A stretch of 51,090 nt of DNA from Leishmania donovani (GCF_000227135.1 NC_018251.1:109581-160670); one strand, 5' to 3'; positions 1 to 9,595 are shown, counted from the stretch's first letter. Translations and numbers: made by a program. The notes: generated by a model not told the origin, from the letters alone.

Positions 1-2
1 AC

Positions 3-1409
3 ATGGCCAATTTTCCTTCGCCAGTGTGGGTGCGGCGCTACGTGCTCAACTTCAATGCCGTGGCGCTGGTGCTGCTAGCGGTGCAGAACGCTGGGTTTAT
101 AGTGTTGATGGGCTACATCCAGCAGCTGCAAGCTGCTGGTGGTCGGCAGGCAGCACAAGCAGGGATGAAGACGGTGAAGACGTTTGCCGGGTCTCATTTT
201 ATGGTAACTGGCGAGGTGATCAAGCTCTTCATCTCCATTCTGTGGTGCGGTGTTGATGTGCTGTTTGAAATGCAGAAGGACGCAGAGTCACTACCGCTCC
301 CCCACGGCAACAGCGACGGTACGGGCAAATCAACCAAGCCATATGAAGCGGGTAGCTTTCTCGCGTATGAGGAGACGTCTGTGAATTCGCTCGGAGAGAG
401 CTGGTCATTATCCCAAGGGTCTACGTCCATCTACGTCGGTGCCTGTGAAACGCAGGCGAGCAAGAAGGTACTGAAGGATCAGGAAGTGGCGGTAGCGGCG
501 ACTGCGGAATCGACGGCAAATGCGGCCCCGCTGCGGGTTCTCTTTGCCCGAAAGAGGTTCGCTGCCGTATTTCTGAGCCGCATGCGCCATGCCATCGGGC
601 TGGACCACAAGTACAAAGAGACGCTGCTCATGATTGTGCCCGCCATCGTCTACGCTATCCAGGGGCTGCTGCTCATCTACTCCCTCAAGCTGTTGGACCC
701 AACCGTGTTTCAGGTCCTGTACCAGGTGCGCATCCTCTTCCTGGCAGTCATGATGCGGGTCGTGCTGGACTTCAAGCCATATGAAGCGGGTAGCTTTCTC
801 GCGTATGAGGAGACGTCTGTGAATTCGCTCGGAGAGAGCTGGTCATTATCCCAAGGGTCTACGTCCATCTACGTCGGTGCCTGTGAAACGCAGGCGAGCA
901 AGAAGGTACTGAAGGATCAGGAAGTGGCGGTAGCGGCGACTGCGGAATCGACGGCAAATGCGGCCCCNNNNNNNNNNNNNNNNNNNNNNNNNNNNNNNNN
1001 NNNNNNNNNNNNNNNNNNNNNNNNNNNNNNNNNNNNNNNNNNNNNNNNNNNNNNNNNNNNNNNNNNNNNNNNNNNCTTCTCGGTCGTGTACTTCTTTATT
1101 GTGTTCTTGTGCGAGATCTTCCAGCCGGAAGAGGGGGCGGGCGGGCTTGATGAGTTCACAAGCACGTTCTTCGACGGCTTCACCAGGCTGGTGTGGTTTC
1201 TGGTGGTTCTGCAGGCGATTGGCGGGATCCTCGTGGCTCTGGTGGTGCGCTACTGCGACAACATCCTGAAGTCGTTCTCGACGGCGTTCGCGATTGTGCT
1301 GAGCAGCACGGCGTCCGTGTTTCTGTTCCACACGCCGCTGAACGGGACGTTTCTGCTGGGCTCCTTCCTTGTGCTCACCTCCATCACCATGTACACTGTG
1401 AGGGAGTGA
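3..1409 (+). CDS. LPG5A: Nucleotide-sugar (probable UDP-galactose) transporter, copy 1, gapped
   Basis: Member of the SLC35A-type Golgi nucleotide-sugar transporters, which exchange a cytosolic nucleotide sugar for lumenal nucleoside monophosphate. Hydrophobic segments lie near residues 14-37 and 60-87. A hydrophilic loop of about 85 residues follows, then the helix block containing LYQVRILFLAVMMRVV, which matches the family's YQLKI motif with Arg replacing Lys. After a 108-N gap the C-terminal signature YCDNILKSFSTAFAIVLSS is clear, and the protein ends in MYTVRE. The start is the first ATG, with N-terminus identical to copy 2. The reading frame carries an artificial in-frame copy of residues 112-176 just before the gap, so the 468-codon length is wrong and about 65 codons should be discounted. 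The name LPG5A rests on family resemblance and remembered synteny with L. major chromosome 24, not on a search; substrate specificity is inferred. Confidence 0.85.
   Translation: MANFPSPVWVRRYVLNFNAVALVLLAVQNAGFIVLMGYIQQLQAAGGRQAAQAGMKTVKTFAGSHFMVTGEVIKLFISILWCGVDVLFEMQKDAESLPLPHGNSDGTGKSTKPYEAGSFLAYEETSVNSLGESWSLSQGSTSIYVGACETQASKKVLKDQEVAVAATAESTANAAPLRVLFARKRFAAVFLSRMRHAIGLDHKYKETLLMIVPAIVYAIQGLLLIYSLKLLDPTVFQVLYQVRILFLAVMMRVVLDFKPYEAGSFLAYEETSVNSLGESWSLSQGSTSIYVGACETQASKKVLKDQEVAVAATAESTANAAXXXXXXXXXXXXXXXXXXXXXXXXXXXXXXXXXXXXXFSVVYFFIVFLCEIFQPEEGAGGLDEFTSTFFDGFTRLVWFLVVLQAIGGILVALVVRYCDNILKSFSTAFAIVLSSTASVFLFHTPLNGTFLLGSFLVLTSITMYTVRE
774..967 (+). repeat. 194-bp duplicate of 336-529, probable misassembly
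   Basis: Bases 774-967 repeat 336-529 exactly and in frame (offset 438). They run straight into the N-gap at 968. Copy 2 of the gene continues at the same point with normal membrane-helix sequence, so this block interrupts a conserved domain and is most likely a chimeric contig end. Confidence 0.85.
968..1075. other. Assembly gap (108 N)
   Basis: Lies inside transporter copy 1 and hides part of the membrane helices between LDF and FSVVYFF. Confidence 1.
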
Positions 1410-3279
1410 AGGCGGCTCAGGGGGCCACACTGTCGAATAGTCTTTTTGTGCGTCTATGTCCATGTGCATGTGCATGCGTGTGCCTTGTGGCTGGAATGCG
1501 AGGGCTCCTCCTCTGCAGTGTAAAAAAGCGGTGCAGTGCTCTTCGTGGACGCCTGGCAAATGTGAAGACGGAAACGAATGGCGGCGTATCGTCTCATGGC
1601 TGCTGTATTTTTTGCGTGTATCGCCTGTCTCCGGAAAGCTCTCTCTCCCTCTCTCACTCCCTGATAGCGCGCTGCCGACGCTTCGTGCATCCTGTGCCTG
1701 CGTGCGTGTGTGTGGGGCATCGCCGTTGGAGCTGTGCTTTCGGTGCGCAAGGGGAGGGTGTGAATGATGACAAGCCGTGAGCCGTGTGTTTTTTTTTCTT
1801 TGTTTCGCCTTCTTACTCTCTGGATTCTTTGCTCAGCCCCCTCCCACGCAGCCCTGTTCAGCACCAACCCACTCTCTTTCTCTGTGTTACCTCTTCCCTT
1901 CCCTGTCGTCGCGCAATCACCCCAACTTTAGATGTGGAGAGCGAGATGGGGATAGGCAGGGGGGCCAGGAAGATGCGGAGGCAGGCCTTTGCGTCCCTCT
2001 GTGTGCATGTGTGGTGGTAGTAAGCATGTGTGGGTGAGCGGAGGCCGTTTATTTTTCCCTTTGGGACGTGCGTATCTGTGTGCCTGTGTCTGTTTGCATT
2101 ACACCCGACTCCACGCCCACTCGCTCTCTCTCTCTCGCTCCTCCCCTCTCTCCGTTTTTTTTTGTTGCCCTTGTTGCCCTTGTTGTCGCTGTTTCGACTT
2201 CTCCATGTGTTGGTGCGCCCACGCGCACACCACTGTTTCCTGATCATCCGTGCGCCCGTTTGGCTCGTATGTGTGTGTGTGTGTGCGCCCCCAACGACCC
2301 TCCCCCTTGTCCACGTCGATGATCTGTTAAACAGAGATGCCCTCCACCCCTCCCTCCCTCTCACCGTCCCCCTACAGTAAAAAAAAGAGCGGGGGAAGCA
2401 AAAAAAAAGCGAATAGCGAAACAGAGAAAAAATGTGTGGTTTGGTGTGGTTTGCCGGTGTCTTTTGGTGGTGTGGCAGAGAATGAGGTAAAGACGTTTGC
2501 TTCTCCGGTTGCTTGTTTTTCCTTATTATTCTGTTTCTCTACATATCCCATTTTCTGTCTCTCCTATCTGTTGACCTTTGCAGAGGGAGGGTGGGGGGAA
2601 GTGTGTATGTGTGTGTTGAGGTGTGGAGTGGGGTCTTTCCTAGATCCTATGCCACTGAGCTCACTTGGATGAAGGCAGCCCCCCACACGTTTTTTTTTTT
2701 CGAAGACCTTCTTATTATCATAAAGAGTAACATACTTTCTCTCGCCATCGTTTACACACACTTCTTCTCTAAATTTTATGTGGAGTGGCCTTGGTTTTCT
2801 TGTGTGTGTGTTGCCTGACGCACCTCTCTCTCTGGCGCATGTGTTGTCCGCGTCTCGGGGACGCTGCATAGGGCAAACAGACTAACACACATACACACAC
2901 AGCGGCGCGCATCACTTTTTTTTTTTGCGCTGCTCTGTGTGGGCTTATTCGTTGTTTGATTCGACAAGCGAGGAAAAGAAAGAGGGCTGCTTGCCGCAGT
3001 CGGCTGTCGGTGTATGGCCTTTCTCTTCCTCCTTCCCTCGCGCCCTTCATGTTTTCGTATGGCTTCTTGGTATGTATGTCTTTTCTGCAGTTTTTCGGCA
3101 TCGCGGGTTTGACCTCTGCCGGTCGCTCTCTCGTTGTATGCGTATATGAATCTCTGAACGCGTGCGCCTCCCTTAAACGAAGTTGGTTCTCATCCAGTAC
3201 GAAGATTTCATTGTCTTCTCATCCCCAGCCGTGTTTTTCCGTATTGTTTTTATTTTCGACGTTCGTCTGTTTTCATTCA
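1410..3279. other. Spacer / 3'UTR of transporter copy 1
   Basis: No credible gene. It is T- and CT-rich with long runs such as a TTGTTGCCC triplet repeat near 2162-2190 and several GT microsatellites, the usual make-up of a Leishmania 3'UTR and intergenic region. The open frames here are low-complexity and have no recognisable domain. Confidence 0.7.
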
Positions 3280-4014
3280 CTCTCTGATGATGCCGGGCAT
3301 CTCAGCGTGGTATCAGAGTGTAGCATCCACTCTGTGGGGAGGCCAAGCAGCCTGTCGCGGAGCCAAAAAGACTTGCGGCCGTGATCCTGTTTGGACCAGC
3401 TCACGATGAGTCGTGCCGACGGTTCAAGAAACATATGTATCTTTCTTTTTTTCCTGCTTTCGCTGTGAGGCCGTTGTGCTGAGAGCCTTGTCCTGGTCCT
3501 AGCCCGCCCTGCATGCACTGAAATTGAAGTAGGCGGGACGACGCCACGCGGTGTTGATTGGCACGGCTCCTTGAATCCTCGATACGGATCTGTGCTCTGC
3601 AAGCGATGCATTCCACCCCGACACCCCTGCAAGGTGTTTGGACCCCTCTGGTTATCAGCATGCCGGTGTAGCGGTAGAGGAGAAGCACCGTTGTGGCGTC
3701 TCGGTGCCCACAACGCAGGTCACGGGCACAGATTTGTGCCCTCCCCTCGTTCTCAGGGACGAGGTTGCAGCAGTGACGGTCTGACTTTGCGGCGGTGACC
3801 CTACTAGACGCATGTGCCCTCACGTCCGGCCACACAACTAGAAGTGGCCTGGTGACACAGGGAGTTCTCTCGATGAGATGCCAGGCAATGTCGCAGCCAG
3901 TCCTCGCTCTATCAGGACGGATGCCGACCCGCACCCCCCGCTGTGGGGCACGAAAAGACGACCCGGCCGGGCTGAGATCACCGCCGAAAAAAAAAATGGT
4001 TCAGTCGCATACGT

Positions 4015-4250
4015 GACGTGCGCAAGCGCTATCGACACCTCCGCATGGCACCGCGCAGACGGGGCCGCGGAGACAGCACCCTCGCGCTCGACCACCTCAT
4101 GGAGGATGGGGTCACCGTTACCACGAAGCTGAGTGGCCAGTGCGTGGTCGAGCTCGCTGTCCGCTTTGGGGAGGGATATGGCCCGGCGCCGCTAGTGATG
4201 GCTGGCACCCCCGTGTGCTCTTTCCACGAAGCGAACAGGAAACCACACCG
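4015..4250 (+). pseudogene. AP-like endonuclease remnant of DIRE
   Basis: The frame starting near 4018 reads RYRHLRMAPRRRGRGDSTLA followed by LMEDGVTVTTKLSG and VVELAVRFGEG. This has the layout of the GRGGGTA.LVR.GV and VERLAVRF strands of L1Tc/ingi endonucleases. A following VMAGTPVCSF occupies the place of the GDFN motif and has lost the catalytic Asp/Asn. Recognition is by pattern only; a profile search would settle it. Confidence 0.6.
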
Positions 4251-5139
4251 CGCCGTGGTTGGAAAGTCAGCCGGAAAAGACCGTGCCCATAACAGCCGCA
4301 AAGAAGTGAAGATGCGCGAGCTTCAGAGCGCCGCGCCGGCCTCCACCACTACGACAAGCGGAAAGCGCGCCGGGGAGGGAGGGCGAATCGACCATGCATC
4401 CGCACCCACCACAGCCCCACTACACATACGCAAGCCACATAGTATACCGCTGAGATAAGGCAGGTTCGATGCCTCGACTAGTAGCGAAGGCCACCAGGAA
4501 AGCTGCCTTTCCTGGTGAAGCCGTCTATAGTTCATTCTCGTCGCTATAGCTGACACGACTGGAAGTCGCTCGTGAGAAGGAAGCCTGCGCGTCGCCAGAA
4601 CATTGCCCTCTCGGGGATGTGGCCATCATCGAGCTTGAAAAGGGCGGCTTTGGAGGGTGGATAGAGTCCTGCAGCGCCTTCACCTCCAGCAGCTTTCGAT
4701 CGCGGGCAAGCATCCACGCTATCCATGTCCCCACATGCACTGCACAAAACAGCAGTGAGACAGGGCGAGCGCCACCTCAGTGCGAGAGAGCAGGCCAACG
4801 CACCGGTGACGATACTCCAACAGAGGTTCAAGCGGCATCCGGCAGCCCCGCCCCGCCTGCCACTGAGACCCGGGCGCCACGTCTTTCAAACCTCCTAGGA
4901 TGATGGGTGAGCGCGTGGTGGCACCTCATGAAGCTCACTGCGGTTCCGCCCCGGGCGCCGACTAAGTTCTCTATGACAGCGTCGAGGTCCTACCAGTGCA
5001 CGGCAAGAGAGCGCTGGTGAACGTCTAGAACCAGAGCGTTGCCACCGGCTGCGCTCCTGCTGCATGGATAAAGTATCGTATGGTGCCCCTCCTAAAGCCA
5101 AGCATGCCTCGCGATAATTCTGCGTCCTCGGGCCCCAGT

Positions 5140-6200
5140 GACCCGTGCCCTAACCGTAACCCTAACCCGTGCCCGTACCCCTGGAAGTTACTGGAGCGAA
5201 TGGTCTCGCGGCGACTACGCGACCATCTAGAAGACAGAATTTCGCCATAGCACTCTGGCCTCCGTACTCACAATTCCACCGTGGACCCTGTGGACTTGCC
5301 CCTTCGCAGAGCACCACAGCGCCAGCCAAGTGCCAAGACAGGGGCAGTGCTTGCGGAGCCCGCTCTCGCGGTCGACTCGCTAGAACGCAGCGCTATCATG
5401 GCGCTGGAGAAGTTCAAGCATCGAGTCCGTGCCGCACCCGCGACATCATGAATTCCTTGAACAGTTGCCGCACCCGTGTTCGGTTCCGCAAGACGACAGC
5501 GTAGATGGCCAAGCTTACACGCCGAGCTCCACAACGATCAGCTGTAGGCCCTTGTCTTCCTTGTGGCAAACTCGCTGGGTGTGGGGCTCAGCAGGATCCC
5601 CGGGCTGCGCCCCGCCGTCTGCGCGGATGGTCTCACACTCCTGGCACCCTCTGCAGGCATGGCTAACATATGAGCCGTGCGGTCGTTCGCCCCCTGGAAG
5701 AGAGAGCGCTGGACACGGGAGCGCTTGGCAGAGCGGATGGCTCACCCAAAACAAGGTGCACCCTCCTCGGTGTGCGACACCGCAACCCGCTGCCACCCTT
5801 TGTCGCACGAAAGTACTTGCAAGCGCATCTCCACCCTCGGCCTCTCGGCGTGGACGTCCAGCCGATGCGCAGCGTTGGCCAACACGGTGCAGAAGTAGCC
5901 GGGAAAAAAACGGCCCAGCCTCCACCTGCCAAGCAGAGGGTAGGCTGCCCGGGCGCGTAGGGCCCGTGAAAGGGTCCCCTCCGCTGTATCTACATTGCAT
6001 TTTCCGCATCAGCAGTGCTCTACGGCACTACCTTGTGGTGGGCCAGTGCTAGCGAAACACCGCACAAGCCCTCATGAGCACTTTCACACCGTGGCAGTCG
6101 CAGTCATCGTAGGGACCCCCCCAAATTGCGACGGGCAGCCACACCTCATTAAGGAGGCCCATCTACAGCGCTTCAACTCCATAGCTGGTTTTCGCCGCAC
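5140..6200 (+). pseudogene. Reverse transcriptase remnant of DIRE
   Basis: WKLLERMVSRRLRDHLED at 5182-5235 is the fingers motif (CKLMERMVARRLRD type) of ingi/L1Tc RTs. Downstream follow STVD, a KTGAVLAEPALAVDSLERS stretch in place of the first catalytic Asp block, and CADGLTLLAPSAG at 5620-5658 in place of FADDLTLL. Near 5831-5884 HPRPLGVDVQPMRSVGQH keeps the thumb-side HPRLLGV motif. GTPPNCDGQPHLIKEAHLQR near 6109-6168 is the typical region after the thumb. The pieces are in different frames with stops between them, so the element is dead. One catalytic Asp is replaced by Gly. Confidence 0.85.
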
Positions 6201-6357
6201 ACGCCGGATGACGGTGCCGCCACGACCTTTTGCCAGGAGCCACCCGAGTATGCAAGCATCCACTCCGTGCGGAGCCGCGCAGGAGCACACACACACACAC
6301 ACACACCACTCATGTGCAGCGGCCGCGTGTGCGCCAACGCATCGCTCCCTGGTGGTG

Positions 6358-6703
6358 NNNNNNNNNNNNNNNNNNNNNNNNNNNNNNNNNNNNNNNNNNN
6401 NNNNNNNNNNNNNNNNNNNNNNNNNNNNNNNNNNNNNNNNNNNNNNNNNNNNNNNNNNNNNNNNNNNNNNNNNNNNNNNNNNNNNNNNNNNNNNNNNNNN
6501 NNNNNNNNNNNNNNNNNNNNNNNNNNNNNNNNNNNNNNNNNNNNNNNNNNNNNNNNNNNNNNNNNNNNNNNNNNNNNNNNNNNNNNNNNNNNNNNNNNNN
6601 NNNNNNNNNNNNNNNNNNNNNNNNNNNNNNNNNNNNNNNNNNNNNNNNNNNNNNNNNNNNNNNNNNNNNNNNNNNNNNNNNNNNNNNNNNNNNNNNNNNN
6701 NNN
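6358..6703. other. Assembly gap (346 N)
   Basis: Lies inside the retroelement. The homologous interval in the second copy (40890-41242) is 353 bp, so the gap estimate is good and its content is probably close to that segment. Confidence 1.
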
Positions 6704-7000
6704 GGTGGCGTATCGCGGCGCGCTTGGCCATCATTCGTGGCGCTGCGGGCCCGCCGCGCGCGCCCCATTGCCGCCTGTCTTTGGTCGTGGTGAGCTGGAG
6801 CGCGACGGCGACGCTGACGAGCTCGCGACATCTGCACTGCCGGAGGAGCCAACGCCAAGCCGACATCCCCTGCCACCCGCGCGACAGACGCGGTCCGCCT
6901 ATATCGCGGCGCGCCGTCCGCACCTTCGCCTCCGTCTGGCGACGAGCGCGCTAGGCGCGTGGCCCGATTCGGCGGCAGACGGTCCGTCCGAGACGCCCAG
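6704..7000 (+). pseudogene. RNase H remnant of DIRE, copy 1
   Basis: The frame through 6783-6860 reads VFGRGELERDGDADELATS, which resembles the HCG.ERN..AD.LA motif at the end of ingi/L1Tc RNase H domains with the HCG lost. The same sequence recurs at 41243-41540 with about one base difference. Confidence 0.6.
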
Positions 7001-7091
7001 GATGTGACCGTGGGGTGGCAGCGGCGGTGGGCGCGCTGTGGTTGCGCGTATGCGTCCGTTGGATGAGCTGTGCACGGTGACAAGGCATACG

Positions 7092-7518
7092 GATGGACGA
7101 ACAGATATGCTTGTTTGCTGTGCCGGAGTGTGCAGGGGTCGCTCTGCCTGCCCTTGTCGCGCCTCTCGCCGCCCTCACTCCTCCCCGTCTCCATGGCGAG
7201 GCGAGGCCCTAACGCACCACGTTGCCTGCTTGTCGCCCCAGAATATAAAACATGCATATACAGCGCCAAGCGTCCGAAGGATCTCTCAAGGCCACCCGCG
7301 TGAAGCGGCATCCCCGAGTGTGGGCCGATGCGGCGGGCGCCTCCCCCCTGTGTCCTCGCAAGCGGTGTGTCTCGCCTGCACCTCCCCAAACGCTCTCTTC
7401 CTCAACGCCTCTCTCGCCCTCCACCGTCGCCGCGTGCTCTGACGAATCTCTCAAGAAACATTTTGTCTGCCGCTCCTCCCGCTCTAGGACGTCACACCAC
7501 CACCATTGCAGCGTCGAC
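7092..7518 (+). other. 5' flank of transporter copy 2
   Basis: Sequence between the end of the retroelement and the first copy of the transporter start codon. A CT-rich run (about 7455-7485) ends in CTCTAG, giving a candidate trans-splice acceptor 31 nt before the ATG at 7519. Confidence 0.6.
7486..7487 (+). promoter_or_regulatory. Candidate trans-splice acceptor AG for transporter copy 2
   Basis: First AG after the CT-rich tract CTCCTCCCGCTCT; predicts a 31-nt 5'UTR. The same site recurs at 8065-8066 in the assembly duplicate, directly upstream of the start at 8098. Confidence 0.4.
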
Positions 7519-7720
7519 ATGGCCAATTTTCCTTCGCCAGTGTGGGTGCGGCGCTACGTGCTCAACTTCAATGCCGTGGCGCTGGTGCTGCTAGCGGTGC
7601 AGAACGCCGGGTATCTAGTCCTGATAAGCTATTCGCAGCAGCAGGGAAAAGAGTACCCGCTGGCTGCTGGCGGTGCAGAACCGGAAGAAGAGGAGGTGCG
7701 TACGGTCACCTTCAAGGCTT
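7519..7720 (+). pseudogene. 5' fragment of transporter copy 2, probably an unmerged contig end
   Basis: Repeats the first 67 codons of the transporter at 8098 and then enters a 99-N gap. It ends with the codons for AEPEEEEVRTVTFKA, whereas the full copy has AIAEEEEVRTVTFKA, so a second allele or a third gene copy must exist in the genome. Confidence 0.7.
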
Positions 7721-7819
7721 NNNNNNNNNNNNNNNNNNNNNNNNNNNNNNNNNNNNNNNNNNNNNNNNNNNNNNNNNNNNNNNNNNNNNNNNNNNNNNNN
7801 NNNNNNNNNNNNNNNNNNN
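7721..7819. other. Assembly gap (99 N)
   Basis: Flanked on both sides by the same 113 bp (7608-7720 and 7820-7932). Confidence 1.
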
Positions 7820-8097
7820 CGGGTATCTAGTCCTGATAAGCTATTCGCAGCAGCAGGGAAAAGAGTACCCGCTGGCTGCTGGCGGTGCAGAACCGGAAGA
7901 AGAGGAGGTGCGTACGGTCACCTTCAAGGCTTCGCACTTTCTCGCGACGACTGAATTCACCTCCCCAAACGCTCTCTTCCTCAACGCCTCTCTCGCCCTC
8001 CACCGTCGCCGCGTGCTCTGACGAATCTCTCAAGAAACATTTTGTCTGCCGCTCCTCCCGCTCTAGGACGTCACACCACCACCATTGCAGCGTCGAC
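7820..8097 (+). repeat. Rearranged duplicate: gene interior joined back to 5'UTR
   Basis: 7820-7957 is transporter coding sequence. At 7957/7958 it switches abruptly to 5'UTR sequence identical to that starting at 7379 (offset 579), and continues into the start codon at 8098. This is a head-to-tail junction, either a library/assembly chimera or the joint of a real tandem or circular copy. Confidence 0.75.
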
Positions 8098-9453
8098 ATG
8101 GCCAATTTTCCTTCGCCAGTGTGGGTGCGGCGCTACGTGCTCAACTTCAATGCCGTGGCGCTGGTGCTGCTAGCGGTGCAGAACGCCGGGTATCTAGTCC
8201 TGATAAGCTATTCGCAGCAGCAGGGAAAAGAGTACCCGCTGGCTGCTGGCGGTGCAATTGCGGAAGAAGAGGAGGTGCGTACGGTCACCTTCAAGGCTTC
8301 GCACTTTCTCGCGACGACTGAATTGGTGAAGCTTTTTCTCTCTCTCCTGTGGTGCGTCGTGGACGAAGCTTGGGCAATGCAGCAGGAGCGCTGTTCTGCC
8401 GACACACTCACGACACCAACGGCGGCGTTGCTAGCTGAGGGTTCCGGGCGGAGCAATGTCGCAGCATTTGCCCAGACACCCAACTCCGTCGCGGATGCCT
8501 CGTGCCATCTCTCCCGCAATCTCGACGACGTCGCAGACGACATGGACGCTGAATCTCTCGATCACACTGTGCGGCTGCGGGTTCTCTTTGCCCGAAAGAG
8601 GTTCGCTGCCGTATTTCTGAGCCGCATGCGCCATGCCATCGGGCTGGACCACAAGTACAAAGAGACGCTGCTCATGATTGTGCCCGCCATCGTCTACGCT
8701 ATCCAGGGGCTGCTGCTCATCTACTCCCTCAAGCTGTTGGACCCAACCGTGTTTCAGGTCCTGTACCAGGTGCGCATCCTCTTCCTGGCAGTCATGATGC
8801 GGGTCGTGCTGGACTTCCGTCTCTCGCCCATCCGGTGGGGCGCACTGGTGGCGCTGATGTTTGGCATCACGNNNNNNNNNNNNNNNNNNNNNNNNNNNNN
8901 NNNNNNNNNNNNNNNNNNNNNNNNNNNNNNNNNNNNNNNNNNNNNNNNNNNNNNNNNNNNNNNNNNNNNNNNNNNNNNNNNNNNNNNNNNNNNNNNNNNN
9001 NNNNNNNNNNNNNNNNNNNNNNNNNNNNNNNNNNNNNNNNNNNNNNNNNNNNNNNNNNNNNNNNNNNNNNNNNNNNNNNNNNNNNNNNNNNNNNNNNNNN
9101 NNNNNNNNNNNNNNNNNNNNNNNNNNNNNNNNNNNNNNNNNNNNNNNNNNNNNNNNNNNNNNNNNNNNNNNNNNNNNNNNNNNNNNNNNNNNNNNNNNNN
9201 NNNNNNNNNNNNNNNNNNNNNNNNNNNNNNNNNNNNNNNNNNNNNNNNNNNNNNNNNNNNNNNNNNNNNNNNNNNNNNNNNNNNNNNNNNNNNNNNNNNN
9301 NNNNNNNNNNNNNNNNNNNNNNNNNNNNNNNNNNNNNNNNNNNNNNNNNNNNNNNNNNNNNNNNNNNNNNNNNNNNNNNNNNNNNNNNNNNNNNNNNNNN
9401 NNNNNNNNNNNNNNNNNNNNNNNNNNNNNNNNNNNNNNNNNGCGAAGAAGTAA
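8098..9453 (+). CDS. LPG5A: Nucleotide-sugar (probable UDP-galactose) transporter, copy 2, gapped
   Basis: Same SLC35A family as the gene at 3-1409. It has the same MANFPSPVWVRRYVLNFNAV start, a second helix with HFLATTELVKLFLSLLWCVV, a hydrophilic loop different in sequence and 17 codons shorter than in copy 1, and then a core identical to copy 1 at nucleotide level (8575-8817 equals 531-773). It continues two helices further (LSPIRWGALVALMFGIT) before a 570-N gap. If the gap length is right, the frame stays open for 190 codons, the size expected for the missing C-terminal half, and ends AKK-stop at 9453, unlike the VRE end of copy 1. Expected role: import of UDP-Gal into the Golgi for phosphoglycan and other galactosylation. 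A SIDER-like repeat lies about 0.2 kb downstream. Confidence 0.8.
   Translation: MANFPSPVWVRRYVLNFNAVALVLLAVQNAGYLVLISYSQQQGKEYPLAAGGAIAEEEEVRTVTFKASHFLATTELVKLFLSLLWCVVDEAWAMQQERCSADTLTTPTAALLAEGSGRSNVAAFAQTPNSVADASCHLSRNLDDVADDMDAESLDHTVRLRVLFARKRFAAVFLSRMRHAIGLDHKYKETLLMIVPAIVYAIQGLLLIYSLKLLDPTVFQVLYQVRILFLAVMMRVVLDFRLSPIRWGALVALMFGITXXXXXXXXXXXXXXXXXXXXXXXXXXXXXXXXXXXXXXXXXXXXXXXXXXXXXXXXXXXXXXXXXXXXXXXXXXXXXXXXXXXXXXXXXXXXXXXXXXXXXXXXXXXXXXXXXXXXXXXXXXXXXXXXXXXXXXXXXXXXXXXXXXXXXXXXXXXXXXXXXXXXXXXXXXXXXXXXXXXXXXXXXXXXXXAKK
8872..9441. other. Assembly gap (570 N)
   Basis: Hides the C-terminal half of transporter copy 2. Confidence 1.
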
Positions 9454-9595
9454 CGACTCTTCGAGCTGGGCGACAGGTGGGCGAGATGAGATGCATCAAC
9501 GTTTCTCAGTGATCGGCAGCCCTTTCTGGCATGTGTCTATGCAGCCTATGGGTTCTTGTGTGCATGCGGAAAGCTTCGTCGCTCTCGGTGGAGTA

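Larger units (their letters stand above)
3280..7091 (+). mobile_element. Degenerate ingi/L1Tc-type non-LTR retrotransposon (DIRE), near full length
   Basis: Remnants occur in the order expected for the kinetoplastid ingi clade: a 5' signature-like stretch near 3327-3349 (contains GTGGGGAGGCC, also present in the SIDER-like repeats), an AP-endonuclease remnant (about 4015-4250), a reverse-transcriptase remnant (about 5140-6200), and an RNase H remnant (after 6704). Reading shifts among all three + frames, with many stops and small indels, so no protein can be made. The catalytic RT box reads CADGLTLL, with the second aspartate lost. The 3' limit is set by the end of identity with the copy at 40.4-41.6 kb. 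The 5' limit is approximate. It separates the two transporter genes. Leishmania genomes are known to contain only such dead ingi relatives apart from their SIDER derivatives. Confidence 0.85.

Noticed and set aside
846..1559. Long minus-strand open frames opposite the transporters, Stealth and SET genes
   Set aside because: Antisense shadows of GC-rich coding sequence (and Ns); no coherent domain and opposite to the polycistronic direction.
5150..5180. CCCTAA-like repeats suggesting an interstitial telomere
   Set aside because: The bases fall exactly where the RT motif PVTLTS precedes the KLLERMV motif; in the right frame they read TVTLT. They are a remnant of the RT coding sequence, not telomeric repeats.
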